Positions 9,355-18,373 of a DNA stretch of 43,999 nt are shown piece after piece. The DNA comes from Akkermansiaceae bacterium (GTDB lineage: Bacteria > Verrucomicrobiota > Verrucomicrobiia > Verrucomicrobiales > Akkermansiaceae): positions 1 to 43,999 of the forward strand of contig JAQWZU010000044.1 of the NCBI GenBank assembly GCA_029253285.1, read 5' to 3'. Numbering within the stretch: the stretch's first letter is position 1; every line of letters begins with the position of its first letter. The notes below the pieces were generated by a model. It saw only the letters and a list, made by a program, of their open reading frames with translations, was not told the DNA's origin and made no database searches. The position numbers and the translations under genes were made by a program.

Positions 9355-10716
9355 TCATTTTGGTTGATAAGGCATCTTGGCTTTCGACTCCTTTAACCAA
9401 TCATTGAGTTCCTTGAGCATCTTCTGCGCAATCTCTGGCTTCGACTTGGAAAGATCGTTCTTCTCACCAATGTCAGCCTTGAGGTCATAAAGCTCGATCG
9501 AATCGTCATCGTAGAATCGAATCAACTTATGGCGCCCTGTCACCACGGCTCCAGCGAGACGATTTCTCTTGTGAAAAGCGTAGTTGGGATAGTGAAAGAA
9601 AACCGACTTACGCTTCAACTCACTCTTTCCAGTGATCAAAGGAATGAGGCTCTCGCCATCTTGGGGCACTCCGGGCTTGGGCTTGAGGCCAGCCACTTCG
9701 AGGAGAGTCGGAAAGACATCAGTGGTCACAATAGGCACCCCGTTCTTACTTCCCGGCTTCACTTTGCCCGGCCAGCGAATGACCCAGGGAACTCGAATGC
9801 CACCTTCGTAGATGTGTCCTTTGTTGTCTCGGAGCGGACCATTGGTAAAGAGCGAGCCGTTGTCCGAAGTGAAAATGACAAGCGTGTTGTCTGCGACACC
9901 AAGATCATCGAGTGACTTCAGAACCCGACCAATCGAACGGTCCATTCCTTCGATCATCCCGGCATAAGCAGGGTTCTCGATGCCACGCTTCTTGTATTTC
10001 TCGATCAAGTCTTCGGGAGCCTCGATGGGATAATGCACCGAGTAATTCCAAAAGGTCAGAAAGAAGGGCTTCTCTTTATTCTTCTTCAAAAAAGAGATGC
10101 ATTCATCTGCCATGCGCGCAGGCAAATACTCACCCTTCTCACCATCCTCGAGCGCCGGAATACGATAAGGAGCAAAGAAGCTCGGCGGCCCGCCACGGTC
10201 ACACCCTCCGATATTCAAATCGTAGCCCTGAAACTCCGGACGCAGCAACGGCTCCCACTTTTCCCCCGACTCGTTGTTCCCTTTGCGATGAGAGAGATGC
10301 CACTTCCCAACAAAGCCGGTGGCGTATCCCGCTTCCTTCTTCAACCGTTCCGCAATCGTCTCCGCGGCAAGCGGCAGATAGGTCAGCTTCGTGGCTCCAG
10401 CTTGGACTCGTCCTTTGGGAACCATCCCCTCTTTATGGCCAGGAGCATGATTGGTGATCCCGAGTCGCGCGGGAGAAATACCAGTCATCATCGCGGCCCG
10501 GGTGGGCGTGCAAACCGACGCGGCAGCATAACCTTGCGGGAAGATCATTCCTTCCTTCACAAACTGATCGAGAAAAGGTGTCTCAAGATCTTTGTTTCCC
10601 TGAAAGCGGGTATCCCACCATCCAAGATCATCGGCCATGATAACCACGATATTGGGAGGGGCGGCAAAGCTCGAAACCGCCGAAGCGATCAGCAGAGAGA
10701 TGATTGATTTTTTCAT
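9355..10716 (-). CDS. Sulfatase (arylsulfatase family)
   Basis: 453-residue formylglycine-dependent sulfatase that should remove sulfate esters from a sugar or aryl substrate in the periplasm. Signal peptide MKKSIISLL... to SSFAA (residues 1-19). The metal-site pair DD is at 29-30, and the sulfatase signature CTPTR at 69-73 makes Cys69 the residue to be converted to formylglycine. A later FTSDNGS motif supplies more metal ligands, and a GKWHLSH motif carries the usual Lys-His pair. Length matches small S1 sulfatases. The start codon overlaps the stop of the upstream DUF1501 gene (TGATG at 10718-10714), so translation is coupled. A sulfatase in this operon points to a sulfated polysaccharide as the target of the whole cluster; the S1 subfamily cannot be set by eye. 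Confidence 0.96.
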   Translation of the reverse strand: MKKSIISLLIASAVSSFAAPPNIVVIMADDLGWWDTRFQGNKDLETPFLDQFVKEGMIFPQGYAAASVCTPTRAAMMTGISPARLGITNHAPGHKEGMVPKGRVQAGATKLTYLPLAAETIAERLKKEAGYATGFVGKWHLSHRKGNNESGEKWEPLLRPEFQGYDLNIGGCDRGGPPSFFAPYRIPALEDGEKGEYLPARMADECISFLKKNKEKPFFLTFWNYSVHYPIEAPEDLIEKYKKRGIENPAYAGMIEGMDRSIGRVLKSLDDLGVADNTLVIFTSDNGSLFTNGPLRDNKGHIYEGGIRVPWVIRWPGKVKPGSKNGVPIVTTDVFPTLLEVAGLKPKPGVPQDGESLIPLITGKSELKRKSVFFHYPNYAFHKRNRLAGAVVTGRHKLIRFYDDDSIELYDLKADIGEKNDLSKSKPEIAQKMLKELNDWLKESKAKMPYQPK

Positions 10717-12164
10717 CAGACTAAAAGATCTTTGACGACGTGCCCGTGAACGTCGGTGAGACGGTAATCACGTCCCTGAAAGCGGTAAGTAAGCTTCTCG
10801 TGGTCGAATCCAAGAAGATGCATCCAGGTGGCTTGCAAGTCATGCACGTGCACCTTATCGCGAGCGACCGAGAATCCGAGTTCGTCCGAGGCGCCGTGAG
10901 TGTATCCGCCCTTCACGCCGCCCCCGGCCATCACCATGGTGTAGCAATCCGGGAAGTGATCGCGCCCGAGAACTTTCCCTTTGGAGGTCCGTCCTTCACG
11001 GAAAGGCGTGCGTCCAAATTCACCACCGAGAATGATCAGCGTGTCATCGAAAAGCCCGCGCTCTTTGAGATCTTTAATTAACGCGGCAACCGGTTTATCC
11101 ATCGTGGCACATTTGTTCGTCAGACCATCGCGGATATCTTCCTTCGGATTAGTTCCGTGGAAATCCCACCCCCAGTCAAAGAGCTGCACAAAGCGCACGC
11201 CATCTTCGGCGAGGCGCCGAGCAAGAAGGCAATTATTGGCAAAGCTCGACGCTCCGGGTTGCGCGCCGTAGTTCTCGAGCGTCTTCTTCGACTCCTTGGA
11301 AATATCCATCACTTCGGGCACCGACATTTGCATGCGGAAAGCCAACTCGTATTGCGCCATGCGGGTGAGCGTTTCGGGATGAGCAAAGTCTTTTGATGCC
11401 GCTTCATTGAGATCACGCAGGGCATCCAGACTGGCACGACGCAAACTCCGGTCCATTCCCGGCGGGTCGGAGACATAGAGAACAGGGTCACCTTTCGAGC
11501 GACACTGCACCCCTTGATACACCGATGGAATAAAGCCCGATCCAAAGGAGCTTTTTCCGCCATTCGGCTGCACTCCGCTGGAGATCAACACTACGTAACC
11601 CGGCAGGTTTTGGTTTTCTGACCCCAAGCCATAGGTCGTCCATGCCCCGAAGGTCGGACGTCCCGGTTGCTGGAATCCGGTATGCACGAAGAGCTCGGCC
11701 GGCGCGTGATTGAAGTGATCCGTCGTCATCGAATTGATGACGCAGAAATCATCGGCAAGATCGTGAAAATGCGGAATGGCATCGGACATCCACATGCCAT
11801 TTTTGCCATACTGCTTGAAGGTGCGCGGGCTGCCCATCAACTTGGGCGTTCCCGAGGTGAAGGCGAACTTCTTACCCTTGATGTATTCGTCAGGACATTC
11901 CTGTCCATCGCGCTTCACCAACTCCGGCTTGTGATCCCACATGTCGAGATGCGGCGGCGACCCGGTAAGGTGCAGGTAAATCACGCGCTTTGCCTTGGCT
12001 GCTTGAGGCGGCAATTTCGGCAGGAGCGGATTGCTCGGCGCCTCCAACGCCATGGCATCAGTCGCCAGCATATCGCCCAAGGCGACTCCCCCGAGTCCCA
12101 TGGAGCATTGTTTAAAAAAGTGCCGCCGCGTTTTGTATTGCAGGCTTTCGAGTTGTGGGTTCAT
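10716..12164 (-). CDS. DUF1501 protein, second copy
   Basis: 482 residues, same family as the gene at 7599-9068 but clearly diverged. The leader has a TRRHFFKQC motif at about residue 12 and then a Gly-rich hydrophobic run, a Tat-type signal. Family motifs are present: YLHLTGSPPHLDMWDHK near residue 64, ILGGEFGRTPF, and GRDHFPDCYTMV with the Asp-His pair. It lies 20 bases after the DUF1549/DUF1553 gene and overlaps the sulfatase start by one base, so the order is cytochrome protein, DUF1501, sulfatase. This mirrors the plus-strand cluster at 982-9068, where a DUF1552 gene takes the additional place. The function is inferred from context only. Confidence 0.93.
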   Translation of the reverse strand: MNPQLESLQYKTRRHFFKQCSMGLGGVALGDMLATDAMALEAPSNPLLPKLPPQAAKAKRVIYLHLTGSPPHLDMWDHKPELVKRDGQECPDEYIKGKKFAFTSGTPKLMGSPRTFKQYGKNGMWMSDAIPHFHDLADDFCVINSMTTDHFNHAPAELFVHTGFQQPGRPTFGAWTTYGLGSENQNLPGYVVLISSGVQPNGGKSSFGSGFIPSVYQGVQCRSKGDPVLYVSDPPGMDRSLRRASLDALRDLNEAASKDFAHPETLTRMAQYELAFRMQMSVPEVMDISKESKKTLENYGAQPGASSFANNCLLARRLAEDGVRFVQLFDWGWDFHGTNPKEDIRDGLTNKCATMDKPVAALIKDLKERGLFDDTLIILGGEFGRTPFREGRTSKGKVLGRDHFPDCYTMVMAGGGVKGGYTHGASDELGFSVARDKVHVHDLQATWMHLLGFDHEKLTYRFQGRDYRLTDVHGHVVKDLLV

Positions 12165-12184
12165 CTGATTGGGAAGGTAAGACT

Positions 12185-15100
12185 TTAGCGTTTCATTAAG
12201 GTCTCATCGAGATTGAGGAGAACATTGGCGATGACGGTGAGAGTTGCCAGATCAGCGGCGTTGGCTCCCTTCGGAAGCGGGCCGATGGGATTGGTGGCCA
12301 TCTCCTGGGCGAGCTTGGTCTCGGCGGAGTATCTGACACGAGTGGCATCGTAAAGCGAGATGAGTCGCGTTGTTTCGATCTTGGTCGGCGGACGAGAGAG
12401 AGTGAGTTGAAATCCAAATTCGATCTGCGCTGCCAAGGCTCCCTCCTGCACCGACATGCGACGCGCCAGGGCCTGGGCTGCTTCGATGAAGACCGGATCA
12501 TTCAAAGTCACGAGCGCTTGCAGCGGGGTGTTGGTACTACCACGTCGCACCGTACAAACTTCGCGGTTCGGCGCACCGAAAGTCGCCATGGAAGGATAGG
12601 GACTGGAACGGCGCCAACTAGTGTATAAACCACGACGGAACTTATCCTCACCCGCACTGGTCTTCCAATCAGTTCCTCCACCAAAGGCCGCCTTGAGCCC
12701 AAGATTAGGCTGAGGTGGGCGCACTGGTTGGCCATACATTTTTGAACTGAGCAAGCCCGACACCGCAAGCGCCTGATCGCGGATCATTTCCGCTGAGAGG
12801 CGCACGCGAGGACCACGGGCGATGAGGCGATTGTCCGGATCACGAGCGGCCATTTCATCGGTAACGTGAGAGTTCTGACGGTAGGCCGACGAGGTCACGA
12901 GGAGCTTGAGGAGCTTCTTCACGTCCCAACCTTCCTTCATGAATTCAATTGCCAACCAATCCAACAACTCTGGATGGGAAGGCCGCTCACCCTGGGAGCC
13001 AAATTCCTCACTGGTCAGGACGATGCCAACACCGAAGAGGTTTTCCCAAAATCGATTCACCACAACCCGGGCTGTAAGCGGATTGTTTTCGTGCACCAAC
13101 CACTTCGCCATCGCGAGGCGATCAGGGCTCATTCCCTCGGGGAGTGCCCCAAAGACTTCCGGCACTCCGGCTGAGACTTCTTCTCCTAAACTTTGGTAGC
13201 TGCCGCGAAGTTGGATGTGCGTCTTGCGATGCTTCGCAGTCGGCAAATCCCGCATGACGGGCACCGTAGTGAGAGGCTTAAGCGCGGCCAGTTGCTTCTT
13301 CAATCCAGCCAGCCTCTTTCTGTCCGCCAAGGCTTCGGGATTCGTCTTGGCATAGAAATCCAATACCGACTTCTTCTCGGCATCGCTTCGCTGCGCTGGC
13401 TGTTTCTTGAGAACTTCCACAAGCCCGGAGGAAACTGCCGGAGGCGGCGAAGACTCATCCGTCACCGAAATCCGGAAAAGCCCCAAGGCATGATTCGGGT
13501 AACGCTGAAGAATCTTCAAGGTCAGCTCCTTCCCTTCAATCGGCTTTTCAAGCTCCACCACGAGATGATGATCCTTCCCCAGAGAACCTGCGACGGCCCA
13601 ACCTGAATCTTTCCCGCCATTCCCGTCGATGGCCGCATTGGCTCCGAACTTACTTTGGTCGTATGTCGAACTGGCATTGGCAAAAACCGCTTTGGTCTTG
13701 CCTGAAGTAAGTTCGATCTCATTGATGACGAAATTCCCTTTCCTCCCCGGACCTTTGCTTCCCAATTCCTCATCAGCCAGAGCCTCGATTTTAATCGCGG
13801 TAACCTTTTGCAGTTCCCCGGAAACAACGATGGTGTAGTCGTCGGTCTCCCCTTCCTTGCCACTTGCCGAAATCGCTCCGTCCGAACCAGACTTCAAAGT
13901 CGCGCCCGAACTTGCTGTCATTTTCCTGGGCTTCAAGACCTGCCACTTCGCTGACTTCTTTTTCAACTCATCCTCCCACTGGACGAGAGCCTTGGCATCG
14001 GGCGCGTTTGAACTCGGAGCTCCTTTTTCGAGAACCGCGATCTGTTCTTTCAACTCAGCAGATTGATCACTCCGCTCATCCCCCATCACTTGAATGATGG
14101 GCGCTTCATTTCTCCGGTCGGCGTCTTCCGATTGATTGAAGATCGCGAACATCTGGAAATATTCGGCATGCGTGATGGGGTCATACTTGTGCGTGTGGCA
14201 CTGGGCGCAGGCCGCCGTCGTTCCCATCCAGGTCGCCATGGTGGTATTCACACGGTCGACCACCGCAGCATTGCGAAATTCCTCGTCGCTGGTACCGCCC
14301 TCGTTGTTCGTTTTGGTATTGCGATGAAAGGCCGTCGCAATGAGCTGGTCCTCGGTGGGATTAGGAAGCAGGTCTCCGGCGATCTGCTCAATGGTGAATT
14401 GATCAAAGGGCATGTTCGCATTCATTGCGCGGATCACCCAATCGCGATACGCCCAGATCGTGCGACCCGGATCATCGGCATAGCCCGCCGAGTCAGCATA
14501 GCGTGCGAGGTCCAACCACGTCCTTGCCCAATGTTCACCAAAGGCCGGTTTGGCCAAGAGACGGTCGACCAACTTTTCGTAAGCGTCCGCCCTTTTGTCC
14601 GCGAGAAACACCTCCACTTCTTCCTTCGTCGGAGGCAACCCGTTCAAATCCAGCGAAACACGTCGAATCAGGGTGTGACGATCCGCTTCCTTGCGGGGAG
14701 AAAGCCCCTCCTTTTTCAAGCGATCCAACACAAAAGCATCGATGACGCTCCGCACCTTCCAGGACTGGCTGTCCACTTTGGGCACCTCCGGATTCACCGG
14801 CTTCGCATAGGACCAATGAAGCTCGTAATTCGCGCCCTCCTTAATCCACTGTTTGAAAAGTTCGACTTCCTCTTTCGAAAAGCGCTGCCCCTTCCCCGGA
14901 GGCGGCATCATGTCATCCTCGTCGTCCGTCACGATTCGGTAGATCAATTCGCTGTCCTTGAGATTCCCCGGCACGACGGCGGCAAAGCCCTTCCTCTCGT
15001 GCATGGCCCCCTCTCTGGTATCGAGCCTTAACTTACCCTTCCGATCCTCCTCATCCGGCCCATGGCAGGCGTAACAACGGTTCGACAAAAGCGGACGAAT

Positions 15101-15190
15101 ATCTTCGTTGAAACTGACTTTGGCACGGGCGGCAGAGAGACAGCAAACGAGGGCTAGAATTGAGCGGAAGAGCATCAGGTTCGATTTCAC
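12185..15190 (-). CDS. PSCyt1-DUF1549-DUF1553 cytochrome protein
   Basis: 1001 residues from a GTG start at 15190; an ATG at 15175 (MLFRSILAL...) is an equally good signal-peptide start. Domains: planctomycete cytochrome with CYACH at 39-43 and the MMPPPGKG motif near 94; DUF1549 about 145-345 ending with CAQCHTHKYDP (haem motif 328-332); a coiled/charged linker; a jelly-roll-like domain about 410-575; DUF1553 about 690-1000 ending in NVLLNLDETLMKR. Expected to be a periplasmic c-type cytochrome with one or two haems. First gene of an operon with DUF1501 and sulfatase. A short inverted repeat ATCTA/TAGAT (15195-15209) lies just before the GTG and may be part of its promoter. The electron donor and acceptor are not visible. 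Confidence 0.93.
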   Translation of the reverse strand: MKSNLMLFRSILALVCCLSAARAKVSFNEDIRPLLSNRCYACHGPDEEDRKGKLRLDTREGAMHERKGFAAVVPGNLKDSELIYRIVTDDEDDMMPPPGKGQRFSKEEVELFKQWIKEGANYELHWSYAKPVNPEVPKVDSQSWKVRSVIDAFVLDRLKKEGLSPRKEADRHTLIRRVSLDLNGLPPTKEEVEVFLADKRADAYEKLVDRLLAKPAFGEHWARTWLDLARYADSAGYADDPGRTIWAYRDWVIRAMNANMPFDQFTIEQIAGDLLPNPTEDQLIATAFHRNTKTNNEGGTSDEEFRNAAVVDRVNTTMATWMGTTAACAQCHTHKYDPITHAEYFQMFAIFNQSEDADRRNEAPIIQVMGDERSDQSAELKEQIAVLEKGAPSSNAPDAKALVQWEDELKKKSAKWQVLKPRKMTASSGATLKSGSDGAISASGKEGETDDYTIVVSGELQKVTAIKIEALADEELGSKGPGRKGNFVINEIELTSGKTKAVFANASSTYDQSKFGANAAIDGNGGKDSGWAVAGSLGKDHHLVVELEKPIEGKELTLKILQRYPNHALGLFRISVTDESSPPPAVSSGLVEVLKKQPAQRSDAEKKSVLDFYAKTNPEALADRKRLAGLKKQLAALKPLTTVPVMRDLPTAKHRKTHIQLRGSYQSLGEEVSAGVPEVFGALPEGMSPDRLAMAKWLVHENNPLTARVVVNRFWENLFGVGIVLTSEEFGSQGERPSHPELLDWLAIEFMKEGWDVKKLLKLLVTSSAYRQNSHVTDEMAARDPDNRLIARGPRVRLSAEMIRDQALAVSGLLSSKMYGQPVRPPQPNLGLKAAFGGGTDWKTSAGEDKFRRGLYTSWRRSSPYPSMATFGAPNREVCTVRRGSTNTPLQALVTLNDPVFIEAAQALARRMSVQEGALAAQIEFGFQLTLSRPPTKIETTRLISLYDATRVRYSAETKLAQEMATNPIGPLPKGANAADLATLTVIANVLLNLDETLMKR

Positions 15191-15257
15191 CGAAATCTAT
15201 ATTTTAGATACGCTAAGCGCTACCCCAAAATTGCGAAAATCCGAGGGATTTTAGGAC

Positions 15258-15297
15258 AAAAAAGCGGCAGCGAGGTCAGCAGCTAGAAGCCGCTGAC
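15258..15297 (-). terminator. Rho-independent terminator
   Basis: Read on the minus strand, a GC stem AGCGGC (15294-15289) pairs with GCCGCT (15268-15263), with an inner AGC/GCT pairing, and runs straight into six T residues (15263-15258). It lies about 40 bases after the stop at 15336 and so should end transcription of the dehydrogenase gene before the next minus-strand operon. Confidence 0.75.
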
Positions 15298-15335
15298 AGG
15301 AGGGAAAGAGTTGCTGGCCTCAAACTTCAATCCCA

Positions 15336-18299
15336 TTACTCTTTGAGAGAAGCGAGATATTCGATGAGGTCGGTGAATTGACCGACGGTGAGGGTGCTGG
15401 CGAGGCCGGGAGGCATCATGGAGGTTGTTTGGTGATCGCGCTTCTTGATGTCGACCTCTTTGATCTTGGTCACGATACCGGCGATATTGCGGAGATCGAT
15501 CACCCCGTCCTCCTCCTTGGTCACAAAGCCCATGTGGACTTTTTTATCATTGGTCGTGATCAGTTCGGTTTGGAATCCCTGGGCTACAACGGCGTTGGGA
15601 TCGAGAACCGACTCAACAAGGTAATCACGCGTGAACTTACTTCCGGCAGAACCGAGGTAGGGACCTTTCTGCTCAGCCTTTTGGTCGATGGCGTGGCAGG
15701 CAATACAACCCTGACGAAGATAGAGGGCCTTGCCGTTGGCGACGTCTCCTCTCTGCGTCATGGCCAGCTTGGTCACTTCGGCAGGCTTCACCTTGTCGAC
15801 CGTCTTCCCGCCGCTGGCCTTTGCTTTGGCGAGGAGCTCCTTGGTATGTTTGGCCACTTCAATGAGAGTGTCGTTATCGCTGTTGATGGCATTCTCGATC
15901 TGCTTGTCGAAGCCGGTCATGCGGAGATCGGCCAGAGCGAGGAAGAAGCCTTCTTCACGCGGATTCTTGGCGATCATTTTCAGAATCTGACCTTTGGGCC
16001 CTTGCTTGACCAAGGGGCTTTCTGTCATGGTCAGGAGCGAACGCCAGGCGACACGACTTTCATGAACATTGCCCTTCGCGGCGATCTTACGGATATTTTT
16101 GAATTGGAGGAAGAGTCCGCCGCGATTGGTGAACTCGGAGATCTCGCGTTCCAAATCAGCAGGATCGATTTTCGTTTCCATCCAGTTTCCTAGAACCCCG
16201 ATTTCATTGGCAATCCCCTTCCCGTCCGGCGCTTTAGAGATATTGCGCAAGGCTGCCACCCGGACATCCCAGGGCCGTTTGGCATCCTTGGCCGCAGCAG
16301 TGAGGAGCTGAACCTGACTTGGATTAGGAACAGCCGACATGAGAGCGAGATCGACCGGATCCTGATCACCAAGATCGAGCTGGGTCACGTCGATACGATT
16401 CTTGCCAAGAAGCCCGAGAGCTTGCATTTGGTCGTCCTTTTTGAATTCGGAGAAGGCTGTTTCGAGAGCTTTCTTGATGGCGGGAGTCTCACTCCATTCT
16501 TCGACGAAGAAATACGGACCGCGGTCGTCGGGACGAGTCCCCCACCAAAACTTCAAATCCCATGGCCCTTCCTTGTGGTAGAGACGGGCGAGGGCACCGA
16601 AAAGCGGAATCTTGCTTTTGCTGGTGGCTAGTTGAGCGATAAGGGAGGAAATGACGCTGGGATTGTGGAGACGCTGAAGCACCTGAAGAGCGACGGTATG
16701 GTCGGTATTTTTCAGGAGCACGTCGATTTCGGCGATCGCAACGAGAGCCTGAATGCAGGTGTGCTTAATTCGCTCATCATTGGTGACGGTCGCCAAATTG
16801 ATGAGAGCCTCGGAGCTTCCTGACGCTTTCTGCCCCAGACGCATCAGACCAATGACAGCCTGAAGTTGGAGGCGAGGAGAAGAACTGCCGAGGAGCTTCG
16901 AAAAGGTGCCGGGAGAAACTTTGTCGAGACGTCCCTTGCGGTCGCCAAGAGCACGGAGGACGAACTCACCCAAATCGGGAGCTGCAAGACCACAGGCCTT
17001 CAAATTTTCGATCCCCTTGTCATCTTTCAATTGCGCAATCGTGAAGATCGCCGCGACGCGACTGGTCTTGCTGTTTTTTTTGTCACCGACGACGGCAATG
17101 AGACTTTCGATATCCTTAAAATCTTTCCGGGAGAGAAGCTCCCGTTGGGCTTCGAGACGACGCACCGCAGAGGGATCTTTGTGAAGCGCAACCAGCTGGG
17201 CATTTGAGAGCTTGGCAAACTTAGGAAGCGGAGGAGCTTTGAGACCTTTCTTGACGATCTTCTGAAGCATGCCGACTTTCTTGCCTTTGCCTGCGAATTT
17301 GAATCGACCATCACGCCAGTCGCAGACATAGAGATTGCTGCTACCGTCGACGTCGATATCCACTGCACGAACGAGGTCCAGGAAGATAGACTCTTCCGCT
17401 TTAAAATCGGCGCCTTTTTCGGTGAGAGCATCGTGGTAAATCTTACCGGTAGTCCAATCACAGTTGAGGAACATTTCCGGGAGACCAGGCTCGGCAAGAT
17501 AAAGAGCCCCGGTACCACTGCCGCCGCCGAGATCGAGCATGGGCTTGACCGCTTCGTCTTTGAAATTTTTATAGAGACGCGGATAGCCGTGATCTGATCC
17601 GTTGGTGAAGTGATGCACGCGGATGTTCCATCCTTTTCCGTCGTTGGTGTTGTCGCGGGTGAAGAGGTCAAGCGTCGGACTGATCGCCACGTCGCAGATG
17701 TTGCGCGTGTTATAGGAATAGACTTCCAACTCAGTGCCATCGGGACGCACCCGGGCTACTCCTCCGCCGTGCAATCTCACCACTTTTCCGTCGGTGCCCT
17801 TGGTGTCTTCCATGCCAAAGTCACCCACTGCGATGTAGAGCCAACCATCGATGCCCATGCGGCAGCCATTGGTGGTGTGATCCGATCCACGCGGATGGCG
17901 AAGACCGAATCCAATGTTTTCAAGAAGGACTTTGTGTTCATCGGCCACGCCGTCTCCGGTGGTGTCGCGGAACGAGCTGAGAAATGGCGGATGAATGAGA
18001 TATAGCGTGTCACCGACGAAGTGCCCTCCCCTCGGGCTGTCAACGTTGGGCACAAAATCCTTAAAGCTGTCCGCCTTGCCGTCGCCATTGGTGTCGCGGC
18101 AGGAGACAATCTTGCCCATGTTCTTCTCCTTACCGAGCGAGCCGTTGTAGTCGACCGAGACATACACCGTGCCATCAGCGGCGGCGGTGAGTGCGGTGGG
18201 GTACTCGACATCGAAGGGTTCAGCCCAATTGCTGAGTTCGAATTCGGGGGGCAAGGCGAGAGCCGGAGCGGCGAAGAGCAGGAACAGGGATGATTTCAT
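15336..18299 (-). CDS. PVC-type dehydrogenase-like propeller with HEAT region and haem domain
   Basis: 987 residues from the ATG at 18299, chosen because it starts a signal peptide (MKSSLFLLFAAPALA); a longer frame to 18344 adds 15 unlikely residues. Residues about 20-360 form a six-bladed propeller of the soluble glucose dehydrogenase type, with calcium-loop-like DTNGDGKAD and DTTGDGVAD sequences and a GLRHPRG/HTTNGCRMG region usual for this family. About 380-830 is helical with HEAT-like repeats. The C-terminus is the haem-binding domain typical of Pirellula and Verrucomicrobium proteins, with CIACH at 865-869 and a MMPPG motif near 960 that may supply the axial Met. Probably a periplasmic sugar or alcohol oxidoreductase passing electrons to its own haem. 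Single gene ended by a terminator; divergent from the murU-like gene. Confidence 0.92.
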   Translation of the reverse strand: MKSSLFLLFAAPALALPPEFELSNWAEPFDVEYPTALTAAADGTVYVSVDYNGSLGKEKNMGKIVSCRDTNGDGKADSFKDFVPNVDSPRGGHFVGDTLYLIHPPFLSSFRDTTGDGVADEHKVLLENIGFGLRHPRGSDHTTNGCRMGIDGWLYIAVGDFGMEDTKGTDGKVVRLHGGGVARVRPDGTELEVYSYNTRNICDVAISPTLDLFTRDNTNDGKGWNIRVHHFTNGSDHGYPRLYKNFKDEAVKPMLDLGGGSGTGALYLAEPGLPEMFLNCDWTTGKIYHDALTEKGADFKAEESIFLDLVRAVDIDVDGSSNLYVCDWRDGRFKFAGKGKKVGMLQKIVKKGLKAPPLPKFAKLSNAQLVALHKDPSAVRRLEAQRELLSRKDFKDIESLIAVVGDKKNSKTSRVAAIFTIAQLKDDKGIENLKACGLAAPDLGEFVLRALGDRKGRLDKVSPGTFSKLLGSSSPRLQLQAVIGLMRLGQKASGSSEALINLATVTNDERIKHTCIQALVAIAEIDVLLKNTDHTVALQVLQRLHNPSVISSLIAQLATSKSKIPLFGALARLYHKEGPWDLKFWWGTRPDDRGPYFFVEEWSETPAIKKALETAFSEFKKDDQMQALGLLGKNRIDVTQLDLGDQDPVDLALMSAVPNPSQVQLLTAAAKDAKRPWDVRVAALRNISKAPDGKGIANEIGVLGNWMETKIDPADLEREISEFTNRGGLFLQFKNIRKIAAKGNVHESRVAWRSLLTMTESPLVKQGPKGQILKMIAKNPREEGFFLALADLRMTGFDKQIENAINSDNDTLIEVAKHTKELLAKAKASGGKTVDKVKPAEVTKLAMTQRGDVANGKALYLRQGCIACHAIDQKAEQKGPYLGSAGSKFTRDYLVESVLDPNAVVAQGFQTELITTNDKKVHMGFVTKEEDGVIDLRNIAGIVTKIKEVDIKKRDHQTTSMMPPGLASTLTVGQFTDLIEYLASLKE

Positions 18300-18373
18300 G
18301 GAATGGTGAAACTTAAGACGGAGGAAGTTGATTGATTCTTCCAATGAGCGCGGGATACCAGCATTGTCCGCGC

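Noticed and set aside
14063-15031. 322-codon plus-strand frame antisense to the DUF1549/DUF1553 gene
   Set aside because: No family motif; Arg/His-rich shadow of the minus-strand protein.
18300-18373. GGAAG/CTTCC repeat between the dehydrogenase and murU-like genes
   Set aside because: Arms of only five bases are expected by chance in this composition.
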